Of a stretch of 64,000 bases of DNA, positions 26,183-34,873 are shown piece by piece. The notes below the pieces were generated by a model. That model ran no database searches. It had not been told where the DNA came from and was given only the letters and a program-made list of their open reading frames with translations. Source of the stretch: Chryseobacterium bernardetii (lineage in GTDB: Bacteria; Bacteroidota; Bacteroidia; Flavobacteriales; Weeksellaceae). The position numbers and the translations under genes were made by a program. Location of the stretch: contig NZ_CP033932.1 of NCBI RefSeq assembly GCF_003815975.1, forward strand, positions 1,240,001 to 1,304,000, given 5' to 3'. How positions within the stretch are numbered: the stretch's first letter is position 1; each line of letters begins with the position of its first letter.

Positions 26183-27584
26183 GATAAAGAATTTCCTTAT
26201 TTCAGGTGCAATGGCTTCTATACTGGTATCTTGCGCCGTGGGAAAGCCCTATGCAAGAACAGATCTTCAGGTGCCGGAAACTTATAAAGAATCCGTGCAG
26301 GTAACAGGAGATACCGTGGTACTTCCGTGGAGAACTTTTTTTAAGGATCCTAAATTAATTGGTTTAATAGATAAAGCCTTAAGCAGAAATAATGAAGTGA
26401 ATGTTGCCCTGAAAAATATAGAGCAGCTTGATCTTATGTATAAAAAGGCTAAGTTATCCCTTCTTCCGACATTAGATCTCAATGCAGGAGCCAATAGAAG
26501 CTGGGCATCCAAAAATACACTTAACGGATCGCTCAATGAGCAGTTTGCGGGAACAACACATATAGATGATTTCAGTGCCAGCCTGAGGCTTACATGGGAA
26601 GTAGACATCTGGGGAAAAGCAAAGATGCAGAAAGAATCTGCAGCGGCAGAATACTTTGCACAAAAAGAAAACCTGAATGCTGTAAAGAGCAGGATCATTG
26701 TTCAGGTGGCTCAGGCTTACTATAACTTGCTCAGTCTTGATGAACAGATGAAAATTGCAGAGCAGAATATTGAATTAAGCAGCAATACCCTTAAAATGAT
26801 GGATCTTCAGTTCAAGGCAGGGCAGATTAACTCCTTAGCTGTACAGCAATCCGAAGCGCAGAAAAAAACTGCAGAACTTTTGATTCCTCTGGCTAAGCAG
26901 AATATATCTATTCAGGAAAATGCATTGAGTATCCTTTGCGGAGAATACCCGGCAAAGATTGAAAGATCAGGAGACCTTAAAGCGATGATTCCTGAGAATA
27001 AACTTTCAGAAGGACTTCCTGCACAATTATTAAGCAGAAGGCCGGATCTGAAGATGGCAGAGTTCAATGTGATAAGCCTGAATTCAAAAACAGGCCTTGC
27101 GAAGGCTGCAATGTATCCAAGTATCAGCTTGAGCCCGCAGATTGGAGTCAATTCTAACAAATTCAACTCATGGTTCGATATTCCGGGGTCCATTACAAAA
27201 GCGGTGGCAGCTAATTTAGCGTCCCCTATTTTTCAGAAAAAAGAGTTGAAAACCGCCTATGAAACCGCCCTAATTGAACAGGAAAAAGCGGCTATTAATT
27301 TTAAACAGGCTGTAATGACAGCTGTAGGAGAAGTTTCTGATGCTATGGCAAGAACGCAGGGAACTTCAGAAAGATTGCAGCTTTTGGAACAGAGAACAGC
27401 TATCTTAGACAAAGGAATCGGTGATGCCCTGAAGCTATATAAAAGCGGAATGGCAACTTATCTTGAAGTGATTACAGCTCAGAACAATAAACTGCAGAAT
27501 GATCTGGAAGCCATTAATGTAACATTAGAAAGGTTAAATGCTGAGGTAGATCTTTACCGTGCTTTGGGTGGTGGAGTACAGTAA
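26169..27584 (+). CDS. TolC/OprM-family outer-membrane efflux lipoprotein
   Basis: A 471-residue NodT/OprM-type channel that forms the trimeric exit duct of the RND pump. The signal peptide ends in a lipobox (SILVSC, Cys22). Two outer_membrane_efflux repeats follow: the first about residues 60-250 with KAKLSLLPTLDLNAGANRSW and LRLTWEVDIWGKAKMQKESA, the second about 270-465 with QLLSRRPDLKMAEFNVISL, AMYPSISLSPQIGVNS and GDALKLYKSGMATYLEVITA. LSRRPDL and the ATYLEV(I/L) ending are hallmarks of this group. It overlaps the permease gene by 14 bases and closes the operon before a terminator. Confidence 0.95.
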   Translation: MRIFKIKNFLISGAMASILVSCAVGKPYARTDLQVPETYKESVQVTGDTVVLPWRTFFKDPKLIGLIDKALSRNNEVNVALKNIEQLDLMYKKAKLSLLPTLDLNAGANRSWASKNTLNGSLNEQFAGTTHIDDFSASLRLTWEVDIWGKAKMQKESAAAEYFAQKENLNAVKSRIIVQVAQAYYNLLSLDEQMKIAEQNIELSSNTLKMMDLQFKAGQINSLAVQQSEAQKKTAELLIPLAKQNISIQENALSILCGEYPAKIERSGDLKAMIPENKLSEGLPAQLLSRRPDLKMAEFNVISLNSKTGLAKAAMYPSISLSPQIGVNSNKFNSWFDIPGSITKAVAANLASPIFQKKELKTAYETALIEQEKAAINFKQAVMTAVGEVSDAMARTQGTSERLQLLEQRTAILDKGIGDALKLYKSGMATYLEVITAQNNKLQNDLEAINVTLERLNAEVDLYRALGGGVQ

Positions 27585-27610
27585 ATGTAATTAATAAACA
27601 GTAAAGTAAA

Positions 27611-27632
27611 GGAAGCTGCATTGGCAGCTTTC
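27611..27632 (+). terminator. Terminator of the RND efflux operon
   Basis: GGAAGCTGC / GCAGCTTTC make a 9-bp stem (one G-U pair) with a 4-base loop, followed by TTTTTTATT. Confidence 0.85.
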
Positions 27633-27837
27633 TTTTTTATTGTATAATACTGAAATATATTCAATTAAATCACTAAAATATTAATTTGTAAGTAAATGTT
27701 GTTTTTTTATATCCATAAAATCAGTTAGTTAGATATTTTTTTGTTTTTTTTGAAAAAAATGATGCAAGATTTCCGGAAAAGAAGATTTATATCAATGAGT
27801 ACTCGGAATAATTAATGTTTAATGAAAAAATAATGCA

Positions 27838-28413
27838 ATGAAAAAATTTACAGTATCTCAATTTTTAACAGCTATTTTAATTGTACTAACAGGAGTTACT
27901 TTATACTCCTGCAGTGTAGATGGTCCGGAAATAAGACCGGTAACACTGGAAGATGTGAATGGAAACTATAAAGGGCGGCTCATTACCATACAAGGAGATA
28001 GCAAAACAGAAAAAATAAAAAATTTTAAAGCCCAAAAAGATACGATCATGTTTTCAGAATTTCCGGTGGATGAAATTGTGAAAACAGTAATAAAAGACCC
28101 GTTAAAAGCGGAAGCAGCCATTAAAGCTATAGGAAAGGTGAAGTATGAAATTAAATATACTGCTTCTTTAAATGCTGCCAGCAATGTAGTAGAACTATCT
28201 TTAGCTCCTAAACCATTGGAAGTACTGATTCCTGTAGAAGGTGGAACTAAAAAAGCAGAGGTAGGAATGGTTGCTAAACAGAAAGGGTTTTATGTAGGGA
28301 TGGATGGCTCATTGCGATTTGCTTTGACTGCAGAGAAAATTACCGTAGACGGTACAGTACTTGCCCCTTATGAAACGATTAATTATAATTTTCCGTTCTG
28401 TGTAAAATATTAA
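27838..28413 (+). CDS. DUF4840-like lipoprotein
   Basis: A 191-residue lipoprotein: the N-terminal hydrophobic segment ends in VTLYSC, giving a lipobox Cys26. The mature part opens with RPVTLEDVNGNYKGRLITIQ, which matches the DUF4840 pattern of Bacteroidota (a proline-poor, strand-rich fold), and continues with alternating strands without Cys or catalytic motifs. The C-terminus NYNFPFCVKY is also typical of that family from memory. The gene stands alone, flanked by two terminators, with a very AT-rich 250-base upstream region. Function unknown. Confidence 0.72.
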   Translation: MKKFTVSQFLTAILIVLTGVTLYSCSVDGPEIRPVTLEDVNGNYKGRLITIQGDSKTEKIKNFKAQKDTIMFSEFPVDEIVKTVIKDPLKAEAAIKAIGKVKYEIKYTASLNAASNVVELSLAPKPLEVLIPVEGGTKKAEVGMVAKQKGFYVGMDGSLRFALTAEKITVDGTVLAPYETINYNFPFCVKY

Positions 28414-28430
28414 TTAATGGTTATTACTAT

Positions 28431-28463
28431 AAATAGATTGTATTTATACGATGCAATCTATTT
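28431..28463 (+). terminator. Terminator of the DUF4840 lipoprotein gene
   Basis: AAATAGATTG pairs with CAATCTATTT (10 bp, perfect) around a 13-base loop and is followed by a T run. Confidence 0.78.
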
Positions 28464-28508
28464 TTTGCTTTAAAATTTTAATTAATATATCGTATACTGG
28501 AGCAGTAC

Positions 28509-29075
28509 ATGGGAGAAAGTAAAGAACAGATTTTGGTAAGCCGCCTTCTGCAGAAGGAGGAAGCCGCCTGGAAGGAGCTTTTTGGGGCTTATTCAGGAAA
28601 TCTGTCCTATGTATGTTCCCGGTATATCAATGAAAAAGAAGATGTGCATGATGTACTTCAGAATAGTTTTATTAAGATGTTCCGTTCCATAGAATCATTT
28701 GAATATAGAGGAGATGGCTCTCTGAGAGCATGGATTACCCGTATTACAGTGAATGAATCGCTGAAGCATATCAGGCGGAAAGGAGACTTTAGATCTTCTG
28801 TTGAGGTAGATGATCTTCCTGATCTCCCCAATGAAGAAGAACCTGATTTTGAGGAAATTCCGAAAGACGATATTATGAGATTGATCCAGTCTCTTCCGGA
28901 CGGATACAGGACTGTTTTCAACCTCTATGTATTTGAAAAGAAAAGTCATAAGGAAATTGCATTGCTGCTGGGAATTGCAGAAAATTCTTCAGCATCACAG
29001 TTCCACCGTGCAAAAGGACTGCTGGTTCAGAAAATAAAGGAATTTAAAATGTCAAAAAAAGCACAATATGAATAA
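28509..29075 (+). CDS. ECF-type RNA polymerase sigma factor
   Basis: A 188-residue sigma-70 family factor of the extracytoplasmic-function type, with regions 2 and 4 only. Region 2 runs from WKELFGAYSGNLSYVCSRYI through EDVHDVLQNSFIKMFRSIES (the D-x2-Q-x2-F motif of -10 recognition and core binding) to LRAWITRITVNESLKHIRR. An acidic linker (DLPDLPNEEEPDFEEI) separates it from region 4, LIQSLPDGYRTVFNLYVFE and KSHKEIALLLGIAENSSASQ with FHRAKGLL, the -35-binding helix-turn-helix. It overlaps the next gene, whose product resembles a membrane-anchored partner, by 8 bases. The anti-sigma role of that partner is inferred from position and topology. Confidence 0.93.
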   Translation: MGESKEQILVSRLLQKEEAAWKELFGAYSGNLSYVCSRYINEKEDVHDVLQNSFIKMFRSIESFEYRGDGSLRAWITRITVNESLKHIRRKGDFRSSVEVDDLPDLPNEEEPDFEEIPKDDIMRLIQSLPDGYRTVFNLYVFEKKSHKEIALLLGIAENSSASQFHRAKGLLVQKIKEFKMSKKAQYE

Positions 29076-30477
29076 CGAGTGGCTCAATAACCTGCGCAGC
29101 AGAATGGAGAACCATGAAGAAGAGGTTCCGGAGGGATTGTGGGATGACATCAGAGATAAACTGTTCTCAGAAGAAGAGGATAATAAGTTGATAACAGGTT
29201 TTATTCCTGCAATTGATGCTGAAAATAAAGAACAAAAGGTAGGGGAAACAAATGTTGGAGGTAAATTCTGGCCGTATCGTATTGGGGGTATTGCTGCTGC
29301 AGCTGTTTTAATCTTTATGATAATGAAAATAGTACCTGAAGAAAATCAGAATACACTTTCAGAGAGCATATCAGGTCCTAATAAAAGTAATAAAAGAACA
29401 GATACAGATCTGCCTTTGAACAATGCAGAACGGGAAGAGAGTAAGGAGATTTGGAAAAAATCAAAGGCCGATATTTCTTTAGCTAGGAATGATTTTAATA
29501 CAATGTATCATTCTGTTAAAAATATGAAACAGGCAAAGTTTGAAAGGGCAGGAGGAAAAGAATCAGAAAATAACGGAAACATTCAGGAAGTTATACCAAC
29601 AGCTAAATTAGAGCAAAGCATCTTAGTTCCTGAAGAGAATAAGATTAATGAACTGCCTTTAGCTAATAACAATGTAAAGAATAAAGATGTTGAAAATGAG
29701 ATAAATAGAGTGGTAAAAGAACTGCCTGGAAAATATGCAGATAATACCAAAGGCAGGAATATAAAGCCAGTATCTGAAAAAAAATGGATGCTAAGTATGC
29801 TTACAGGAAATGCATCATCCAATTCTGCTGAGCAGCAGTTTCATGGTTATGCCTCTGTAAGCGGGAAACCACTGAGCTTTGAGCAGGTATGGACAGCGTC
29901 TGAATATGTAGAAGATCCTTTGACACAAATACTGCTGGCCAACCAAAACAAGCCTGTAGAAGCAAGAATCAGGCATAAAGTTCCGGTAACATTCGGACTG
30001 TCTGTGTATTATAATTTAGGTAAAAGATGGGGGATAGGAACGGGGTTGAATTATACCAAGCTGGCTTCCGAGCTTCATTCCGGAAGCAGTGATAATTATA
30101 TTAAAGGAGAACAGAAAGTTCACTATATCGGAATTCCTGTTCAGGTTAACTATAATATCATTCAGAAAGGGAGATTTACAGGATATGTTACAGGAGGAGC
30201 ACTGGTAGAAAAATCTGTATCAGGAAGTATTACAACAAGTTATGTAGTAAATGATGAGGTAAAAGAAACTTCGGAGGAAAAATTGGATCATAAACCGCTT
30301 TCATTTTCAGTGAATACAGCAGTTGGGCTACAGATGAAGGTAGTAAACAGGTTGGGTATTTATGCAGAACCCGGGATAGGCTATCATTTTAAAGATGAAA
30401 ACTCTCCCAATACCATTTATAAGGAAAAACCCCTGCATTTTAATGTGAAATTCGGGATCAGATTGTTGATTGATTAA
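29068..30477 (+). CDS. Membrane-anchored protein with C-terminal outer-membrane barrel (putative anti-sigma partner)
   Basis: A 469-residue protein with an unusual plan. The first 65 residues are soluble and acidic (MNNEWLNNLRSRMENHEEEV, VPEGLWDDIRDKLF), one TM helix follows at about 72-89 (IGGIAAAAVLIFMIMKIV), then about 200 residues of charged, low-complexity linker rich in Asn, Glu and Lys, and from about 305 a PorT-like beta barrel (KVPVTFGLSVYYNLGKRWGI, LNYTKLASELHSG, GIPVQVNYNIIQKGRFTGYV, YAEPGIGYHF, ending VKFGIRLLID). The N-terminus is in the cytoplasm. The 8-base overlap with the ECF sigma gene indicates coupled expression. An anti-sigma function of the N-terminal part is likely but not proven; there is no recognisable ZAS or FecR motif. 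Confidence 0.75.
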   Translation: MNNEWLNNLRSRMENHEEEVPEGLWDDIRDKLFSEEEDNKLITGFIPAIDAENKEQKVGETNVGGKFWPYRIGGIAAAAVLIFMIMKIVPEENQNTLSESISGPNKSNKRTDTDLPLNNAEREESKEIWKKSKADISLARNDFNTMYHSVKNMKQAKFERAGGKESENNGNIQEVIPTAKLEQSILVPEENKINELPLANNNVKNKDVENEINRVVKELPGKYADNTKGRNIKPVSEKKWMLSMLTGNASSNSAEQQFHGYASVSGKPLSFEQVWTASEYVEDPLTQILLANQNKPVEARIRHKVPVTFGLSVYYNLGKRWGIGTGLNYTKLASELHSGSSDNYIKGEQKVHYIGIPVQVNYNIIQKGRFTGYVTGGALVEKSVSGSITTSYVVNDEVKETSEEKLDHKPLSFSVNTAVGLQMKVVNRLGIYAEPGIGYHFKDENSPNTIYKEKPLHFNVKFGIRLLID

Positions 30478-30521
30478 TGCTGATGACTTTTAAATAGAAA
30501 TCAACTTAAATGTCAATATAT

Positions 30522-31487
30522 ATGAAAGCAAAACTGATTTTTTTAGCATTTTTATTGTTCAACCTTCTGAATATAAAGGCGCAGTGCACCCCTACCATTA
30601 CCAGTCCAAGATTAGGAGCTCTATTCGCAGATAAGATCCTGTTCTGTGAGAGTGAAGATGAAATACTCTCCACTACACAAACCTATTCCACTTATCAGTG
30701 GTACAAACAGGAATGGACATGGCAGACTCCTAATAACAACCCATGGGAAGCCATTCCCGGAGCTACCTCACAACAGCTGACAATTAATGGTAATGACCAG
30801 CTGTATTATTTTAAAGTAGAAGTGACACAAGGAGATTGTACAGCAGAAAGCCCGGCAGTAATGGCAGATGGATATGTTTACGGCCTTCCCGCTATGATTT
30901 CTACCTTTATTCCGGGAACTTATGAAATTGTAGACGGTGGAATAGCCCATGTATGTAATGAGGCACCAGTAACGTTTGAGGATGTTTTTCCTTTAGTATA
31001 TGGCGCTCATACCTGGTTCAAATGTGTGCCGACAACTATGGCACCATTTACAGGAGATCCTTGTGTAGTTCCTAATCAGTCTGGAGATACCTTCACCACT
31101 TCTGAGCCAGGAGAATATGGTTTCTATGCCTGTACAGAATATTGCCCCAATCAGTGCCAGATGTTAGACCCTTTTGCTTTTGTAAAACTGGAATATGGTA
31201 ACTGGGATTTCTGTGGGAACTTAGGAACAGGAGAAACTGTAAAACCTAAGGAAAACAAATTAAATATATACCCCAACCCCACAGCACAGTTTCTTTATAT
31301 CGGAAAAGAATCAGAAGAATATAAAGAGATTGCCATTATGGATATGTCCGGAAAACTGGTTCTTAAGAAAAACGGCCATCAATACAAACAAGCTATTGAT
31401 GTAAGCCATTTGATACCAGGAAATTATATTGTCATTTCCAAAAGTGTTAAAGGCGAAGTTTATAAAAATAAATTGATAAAGAAATAA
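30522..31487 (+). CDS. T9SS type A sorting-domain protein
   Basis: A secreted protein of 321 residues from the ATG at 30522 (MKAKLIFLAFLLFNLLNIKA is the signal peptide); the ATG at 30510 gives four extra residues. The mature region is Cys-rich in pairs (CTPTITSPRLGALF, LFCESEDEILS, ECPNQCQM-like segment) and looks like two Ig/PKD-type domains with YQWYKQEW and LYYFKVEVTQGDC. The last 75 residues are a T9SS type A sorting domain: LNIYPNPTAQFLYIG, IAIMDMSGKLVLKK, LIPGNYIVISK and a final KNKLIKK. It should be exported by the type IX system and be cell-surface or released. It follows the ECF pair by 44 bases and may be in the same transcript. Confidence 0.85.
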   Translation: MKAKLIFLAFLLFNLLNIKAQCTPTITSPRLGALFADKILFCESEDEILSTTQTYSTYQWYKQEWTWQTPNNNPWEAIPGATSQQLTINGNDQLYYFKVEVTQGDCTAESPAVMADGYVYGLPAMISTFIPGTYEIVDGGIAHVCNEAPVTFEDVFPLVYGAHTWFKCVPTTMAPFTGDPCVVPNQSGDTFTTSEPGEYGFYACTEYCPNQCQMLDPFAFVKLEYGNWDFCGNLGTGETVKPKENKLNIYPNPTAQFLYIGKESEEYKEIAIMDMSGKLVLKKNGHQYKQAIDVSHLIPGNYIVISKSVKGEVYKNKLIKK

Positions 31488-31526
31488 AGGATTAAATAAT
31501 CTTTTCGTTAGTTTTTAATAGTGGTT

Positions 31527-31556
31527 AAATCGGCACAATTTGTTTTGTGCCGATTT
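31527..31556 (+). terminator. Terminator of the ECF/T9SS-cargo unit
   Basis: AAATCGGCACAA pairs perfectly with TTGTGCCGATTT (12 bp) around a 6-base loop with a T-rich tail. Confidence 0.9.
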
Positions 31557-31647
31557 TATTTTGTATCAACTTAGGTGAGTAGTTTTAAGAGGTTACAAAA
31601 TTCCGTTATCAAAGAAGTAAAAACTTTGATCCAGGATTAAAAAGACT

Positions 31648-32408
31648 CTAAGATGATTGTTTTTTATTCATCCCGGCCTGATCTTCCGATTCTCCAGCTT
31701 TCCAGTAAGACACGGCATATAGGGCACGGGAATCAAGAGATGCATCAGCTTTGAAATAATCCCGAAGTTCTTTTACTGTAGAATATTCTGCTGCTACATA
31801 CACATATTTCCTCTGCTCGTTTTCCGGAAATTTAAACTGTTTGGCCGTTTCTGCAAGCTGGCTTCCTCTTTCCGGTGCCGGATTATGAAGCCATTCAATA
31901 TCTACATTAGCAGCTGAGCAGGAGAGTATTTCATCTTCTTTTCCAAATATTTCCATAAGTACTTTTGCATTTACTCCTTCAGGTAACTGTTCTAAAATAG
32001 CACAGATAACGGGTAAAGCAGTGGCATCGCCTACCAGCAGATAAAAATTTGCTTCAGGAACCAATGGTCTTGTACTTTCTTTCATACCAATACTTAAAAA
32101 TCACCTTTCTGTACCTTTAATGCCCATGCGGATGCGGGACCATTATCTCCATGTGCTACGAAATCAATGCTCAGTTCCCTGTTTTCGAGATCAATTTTTC
32201 TGTTGGTATAGGTTCTTACGGTTTCTTTTATATCTGTCTCATCTGTAGGGATAAATATCTTGTTATTTGAACCTGATTTTACATTGGACAGCATTTCTGC
32301 CTGGTTATCATTAATATCGAAAATAACCCTGATAAAATGGGGGCTGATATATTCTTTATGTTTCACATGAAACACTGAACGTATTTTTTTTGTTTCGGTT
32401 GAGTTCAT
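31648..32408 (-). pseudogene. Siderophore-interacting protein (NADPH-dependent ferric-siderophore reductase), split by a -1 frameshift
   Basis: Two minus-strand ORFs together make one ViuB-type siderophore-interacting protein. The upstream ORF (32408-32094, 104 residues) holds the FAD-binding domain: [39 protein letters not shown] (the R-x-Y-(S/T) flavin motif) and [20 protein letters not shown]. The downstream ORF (32085-31648, 145 residues) holds the NAD(P)H-binding SIP domain: RPLVPEANFYLLVGDATALP, VLMEIFGKEDE and YVYVAAEYSTVKELRDYF. Adding one T to the T5 run at 32096-32100 (minus strand) joins them through the readable sequence [12 protein letters not shown], giving the usual length of about 250. 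It is therefore either a recent pseudogene or a sequencing indel in a homopolymer. An intact enzyme would reduce Fe3+-siderophores in the cytoplasm to release iron. No siderophore genes are next to it. Confidence 0.88.
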
Positions 32409-32793
32409 TATGATTAATTTTATGGTATTTGTGTTTCTTATTTTGTGCTTAATTTATTGCTGCAAAATTAGAATGCTTAAAAAAGCAAAACTTTGATCTG
32501 AGTCAAAAAAAATAAGTAATGGTCAAAACTTTGGAGCCAGATTGATTTTCTTTTATAATGATAGTGTGCTGATGAAGTTTGATGAGCGTATGGCAGTATC
32601 ACAGGTCAGTGGTTTGCTGTAAATACCTGACTCTTTATTTGTTGTTAATTGAAGTTGTTAAGAATTGACCTGAATTTAAATAGCCAATTTCCTTAAAATC
32701 ATTTTCGAAATCATTTTTTATGTAGAAAATTATCAGCGTAACTGTCAGATTTTTAAAATAGTATATTAATTATTTTTACTTCAAAAACGCACC
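32409..32793. other. 385-base divergent spacer between the siderophore reductase and comM
   Basis: No gene-sized ORF. On the minus strand TAATTTTG at 32463-32470 matches the -7 consensus for the siderophore-reductase transcript, but the -33 TTG (32486-32488) is only 15 bases away. Short hairpins such as TGCTT/AAGCA are present without T-tracts. No clear Fur box was recognised. Confidence 0.4.
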
Positions 32794-34329
32794 ATGCTGA
32801 TTAAAATTTATGGAAGTGCCATTCATGGCGTTGCAGCCCAGACGATAACTATTGAAGTAAATGTAGACACCGGCGGAGTAGGATATCATTTAGTAGGACT
32901 TCCTGACAATGCTATCAAGGAAAGCAGTTACAGGATTTCTGCTGCTCTGAAAAATGTAGGATATAAAATCCCAGGAAAGAAAATTACCATCAATATGGCG
33001 CCTGCAGATCTCAGAAAAGAAGGGTCCGCTTATGATTTGAGTATAGCGATTGGAATATTAGCTGCTTCAGATCAGATTCTGGCAGACGAAATCCAAAACT
33101 ATATCATTATGGGTGAACTTTCATTGGATGGCAGTCTTCAGCCTATCAAAGGAGTATTACCCATTGCGATCCAGGCTAGGGAAGAAGGCTTTACAGGAAT
33201 TATTCTACCTATCCAGAATGCAAGGGAAGCAGCTATTGTTAACGACCTTGATGTATACGGAGTAGAAAATATAAAGCAGGTTATTGATTTTTTTAATGAA
33301 GGAAAACCTATTGAAAAGGTAATTCTGGATACCAGAAAAGAATTTCATGAAAAAATTAATGATTTTCCGTTTGACTTCTCAGAAGTTAAAGGGCAGGAAA
33401 CGGCTAAAAGAGCTATGGAAGTAGCAGCTGCAGGCGGCCATAATATTATTCTCATAGGCCCTCCCGGAAGCGGAAAAACCATGCTGGCCAAAAGAGTACC
33501 AAGTATTTTACCTCCATTAACCCTGAAAGAAGCGCTGGAAACAACAAAAATACATTCTGTAGCAGGAAAAATGGGTACAGAATCTTCATTAATGACTGTG
33601 CGGCCCTTCAGATCCCCACATCATACTATCTCAGATGTAGCACTTGTTGGTGGGGGAAGTTACCCTCAGCCGGGAGAAATCTCACTGGCCCATAATGGCG
33701 TTTTATTTCTGGATGAAATGCCGGAATTCAAAAGAACAGTACTGGAGGTAATGAGGCAGCCTTTGGAAGATCGTGAAGTGACAATTTCAAGAGCCCGGTT
33801 TACCGTTAATTATCCTGCAAGTTTTATGCTGGTAGCTTCTATGAATCCAAGCCCGAGCGGTTTTTTTCCTGATGATCCTAATAATACCTCTTCTGTTTCT
33901 GAAATGCAAAGGTATATGAATAAGCTTTCCGGGCCGCTTTTAGATAGGATTGATATTCATATTGAAGTGCAGAAAGTAGAATTTGAGCAGCTTTCAGAAA
34001 AAAGAAAAGGTGAAAAAAGTAAAGACATCCGGGAACGGGTTCTGAGAGCAAGAGAGATTCAGAATGAACGCTATAAAGACCTTAATATCAGTAGTAATGC
34101 TCAGATCGGTCCCAGGGAGATTGATGCATTCTGCGAATTGGATGAAACCTCTTTTAATCTTATTAAGCTGGCTATGGAAAAACTTAACCTTTCTGCCAGA
34201 GCATATGACAGAATTCTGAAAGTTGCCCGGACCATTGCGGATCTTGAGGCGTCTGAAAACATCTGTTCCCATCATATTTCTGAAGCCATACAATACAGAA
34301 GTTTAGACAGAGAATTCTGGAATGCTTAG
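32794..34329 (+). CDS. comM: YifB/ComM Mg-chelatase-like AAA+ ATPase
   Basis: A 511-residue cytoplasmic AAA+ protein. Residues 1-190 form the ChlI-like N-terminal fold (LIKIYGSAIHGVAAQTITIE, VDTGGVGYHLVGLPDNAIKE). The ATPase core has Walker A LIGPPGSGKTMLAK (about 222-235) and Walker B GVLFLDEMPEF, sensor region SRARFTVNYPASFMLVASMN, and the Mg_chelatase_C domain at the end (LSARAYDRILKVARTIADLE). In Vibrio, Haemophilus and others ComM is a hexameric branch-migration helicase that aids chromosomal integration of transformed DNA. DprA lies about 26 kb away in this window, which fits a natural-transformation toolkit, though both genes are also common in non-competent bacteria. Confidence 0.93.
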   Translation: MLIKIYGSAIHGVAAQTITIEVNVDTGGVGYHLVGLPDNAIKESSYRISAALKNVGYKIPGKKITINMAPADLRKEGSAYDLSIAIGILAASDQILADEIQNYIIMGELSLDGSLQPIKGVLPIAIQAREEGFTGIILPIQNAREAAIVNDLDVYGVENIKQVIDFFNEGKPIEKVILDTRKEFHEKINDFPFDFSEVKGQETAKRAMEVAAAGGHNIILIGPPGSGKTMLAKRVPSILPPLTLKEALETTKIHSVAGKMGTESSLMTVRPFRSPHHTISDVALVGGGSYPQPGEISLAHNGVLFLDEMPEFKRTVLEVMRQPLEDREVTISRARFTVNYPASFMLVASMNPSPSGFFPDDPNNTSSVSEMQRYMNKLSGPLLDRIDIHIEVQKVEFEQLSEKRKGEKSKDIRERVLRAREIQNERYKDLNISSNAQIGPREIDAFCELDETSFNLIKLAMEKLNLSARAYDRILKVARTIADLEASENICSHHISEAIQYRSLDREFWNA

Positions 34330-34873
34330 CAACAGTCTCAGTATATTATTGATTCTATAAAGTTTTACTCTTGGTCTTTTTTCTGAGAGTAATTTTTTTT
34401 GTTGGGTATTATACTATATTTTTTTTATGTACTGTATTGTAATTCATACTGTTGTTTTTTATTCATTGTGTGGGATGATATGATAATTATGTAACACTTC
34501 ATAGGGTTTATTATGTTAATTTTGATTATCAAATCACTAAACATATTTAATTATGAATTTTAATTAACAAATTGGTTTTAATAAACCAGAGATAAGAAAA
34601 TCAATATTCTTTTGAGCGTAATAAATAATGCATCGCTTTATTTATAGTTCTGTTCACTGAACGGATCATCTGAGCTTTTCTTTAATTACCATCTAAAAAT
34701 CTACTGTTATTACACATTGATCTCATCATTGTGTTTATACTTTACATCCTGTTATATTCTTAATTCTTATAGTTTAATAATAATGTAAGTATTATATTTT
34801 CAATAGGTTATGTGGAGGTGATGCAGGGAGAGAAATTATAGGAAACTAAACTTTAACCAAATTACATATTACA
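34330..34873. other. 544-base AT-rich leader region before the A-T-R enzyme
   Basis: No ORF of useful length. It begins with a possible terminator of comM (34365-34392) and has a TAATTTTG (34517-34524) matching a -7 element some 350 bases before the next start codon, without a -33 partner. The remaining sequence is AT-rich with no recognised ncRNA or riboswitch. Confidence 0.45.
34365..34392 (+). terminator. Possible terminator of comM
   Basis: TTACTCT / AGAGTAA form a 7-bp stem with a 14-base loop, followed by eight T. The stem is weak, so support rests mainly on position and T-tract. Confidence 0.5.
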
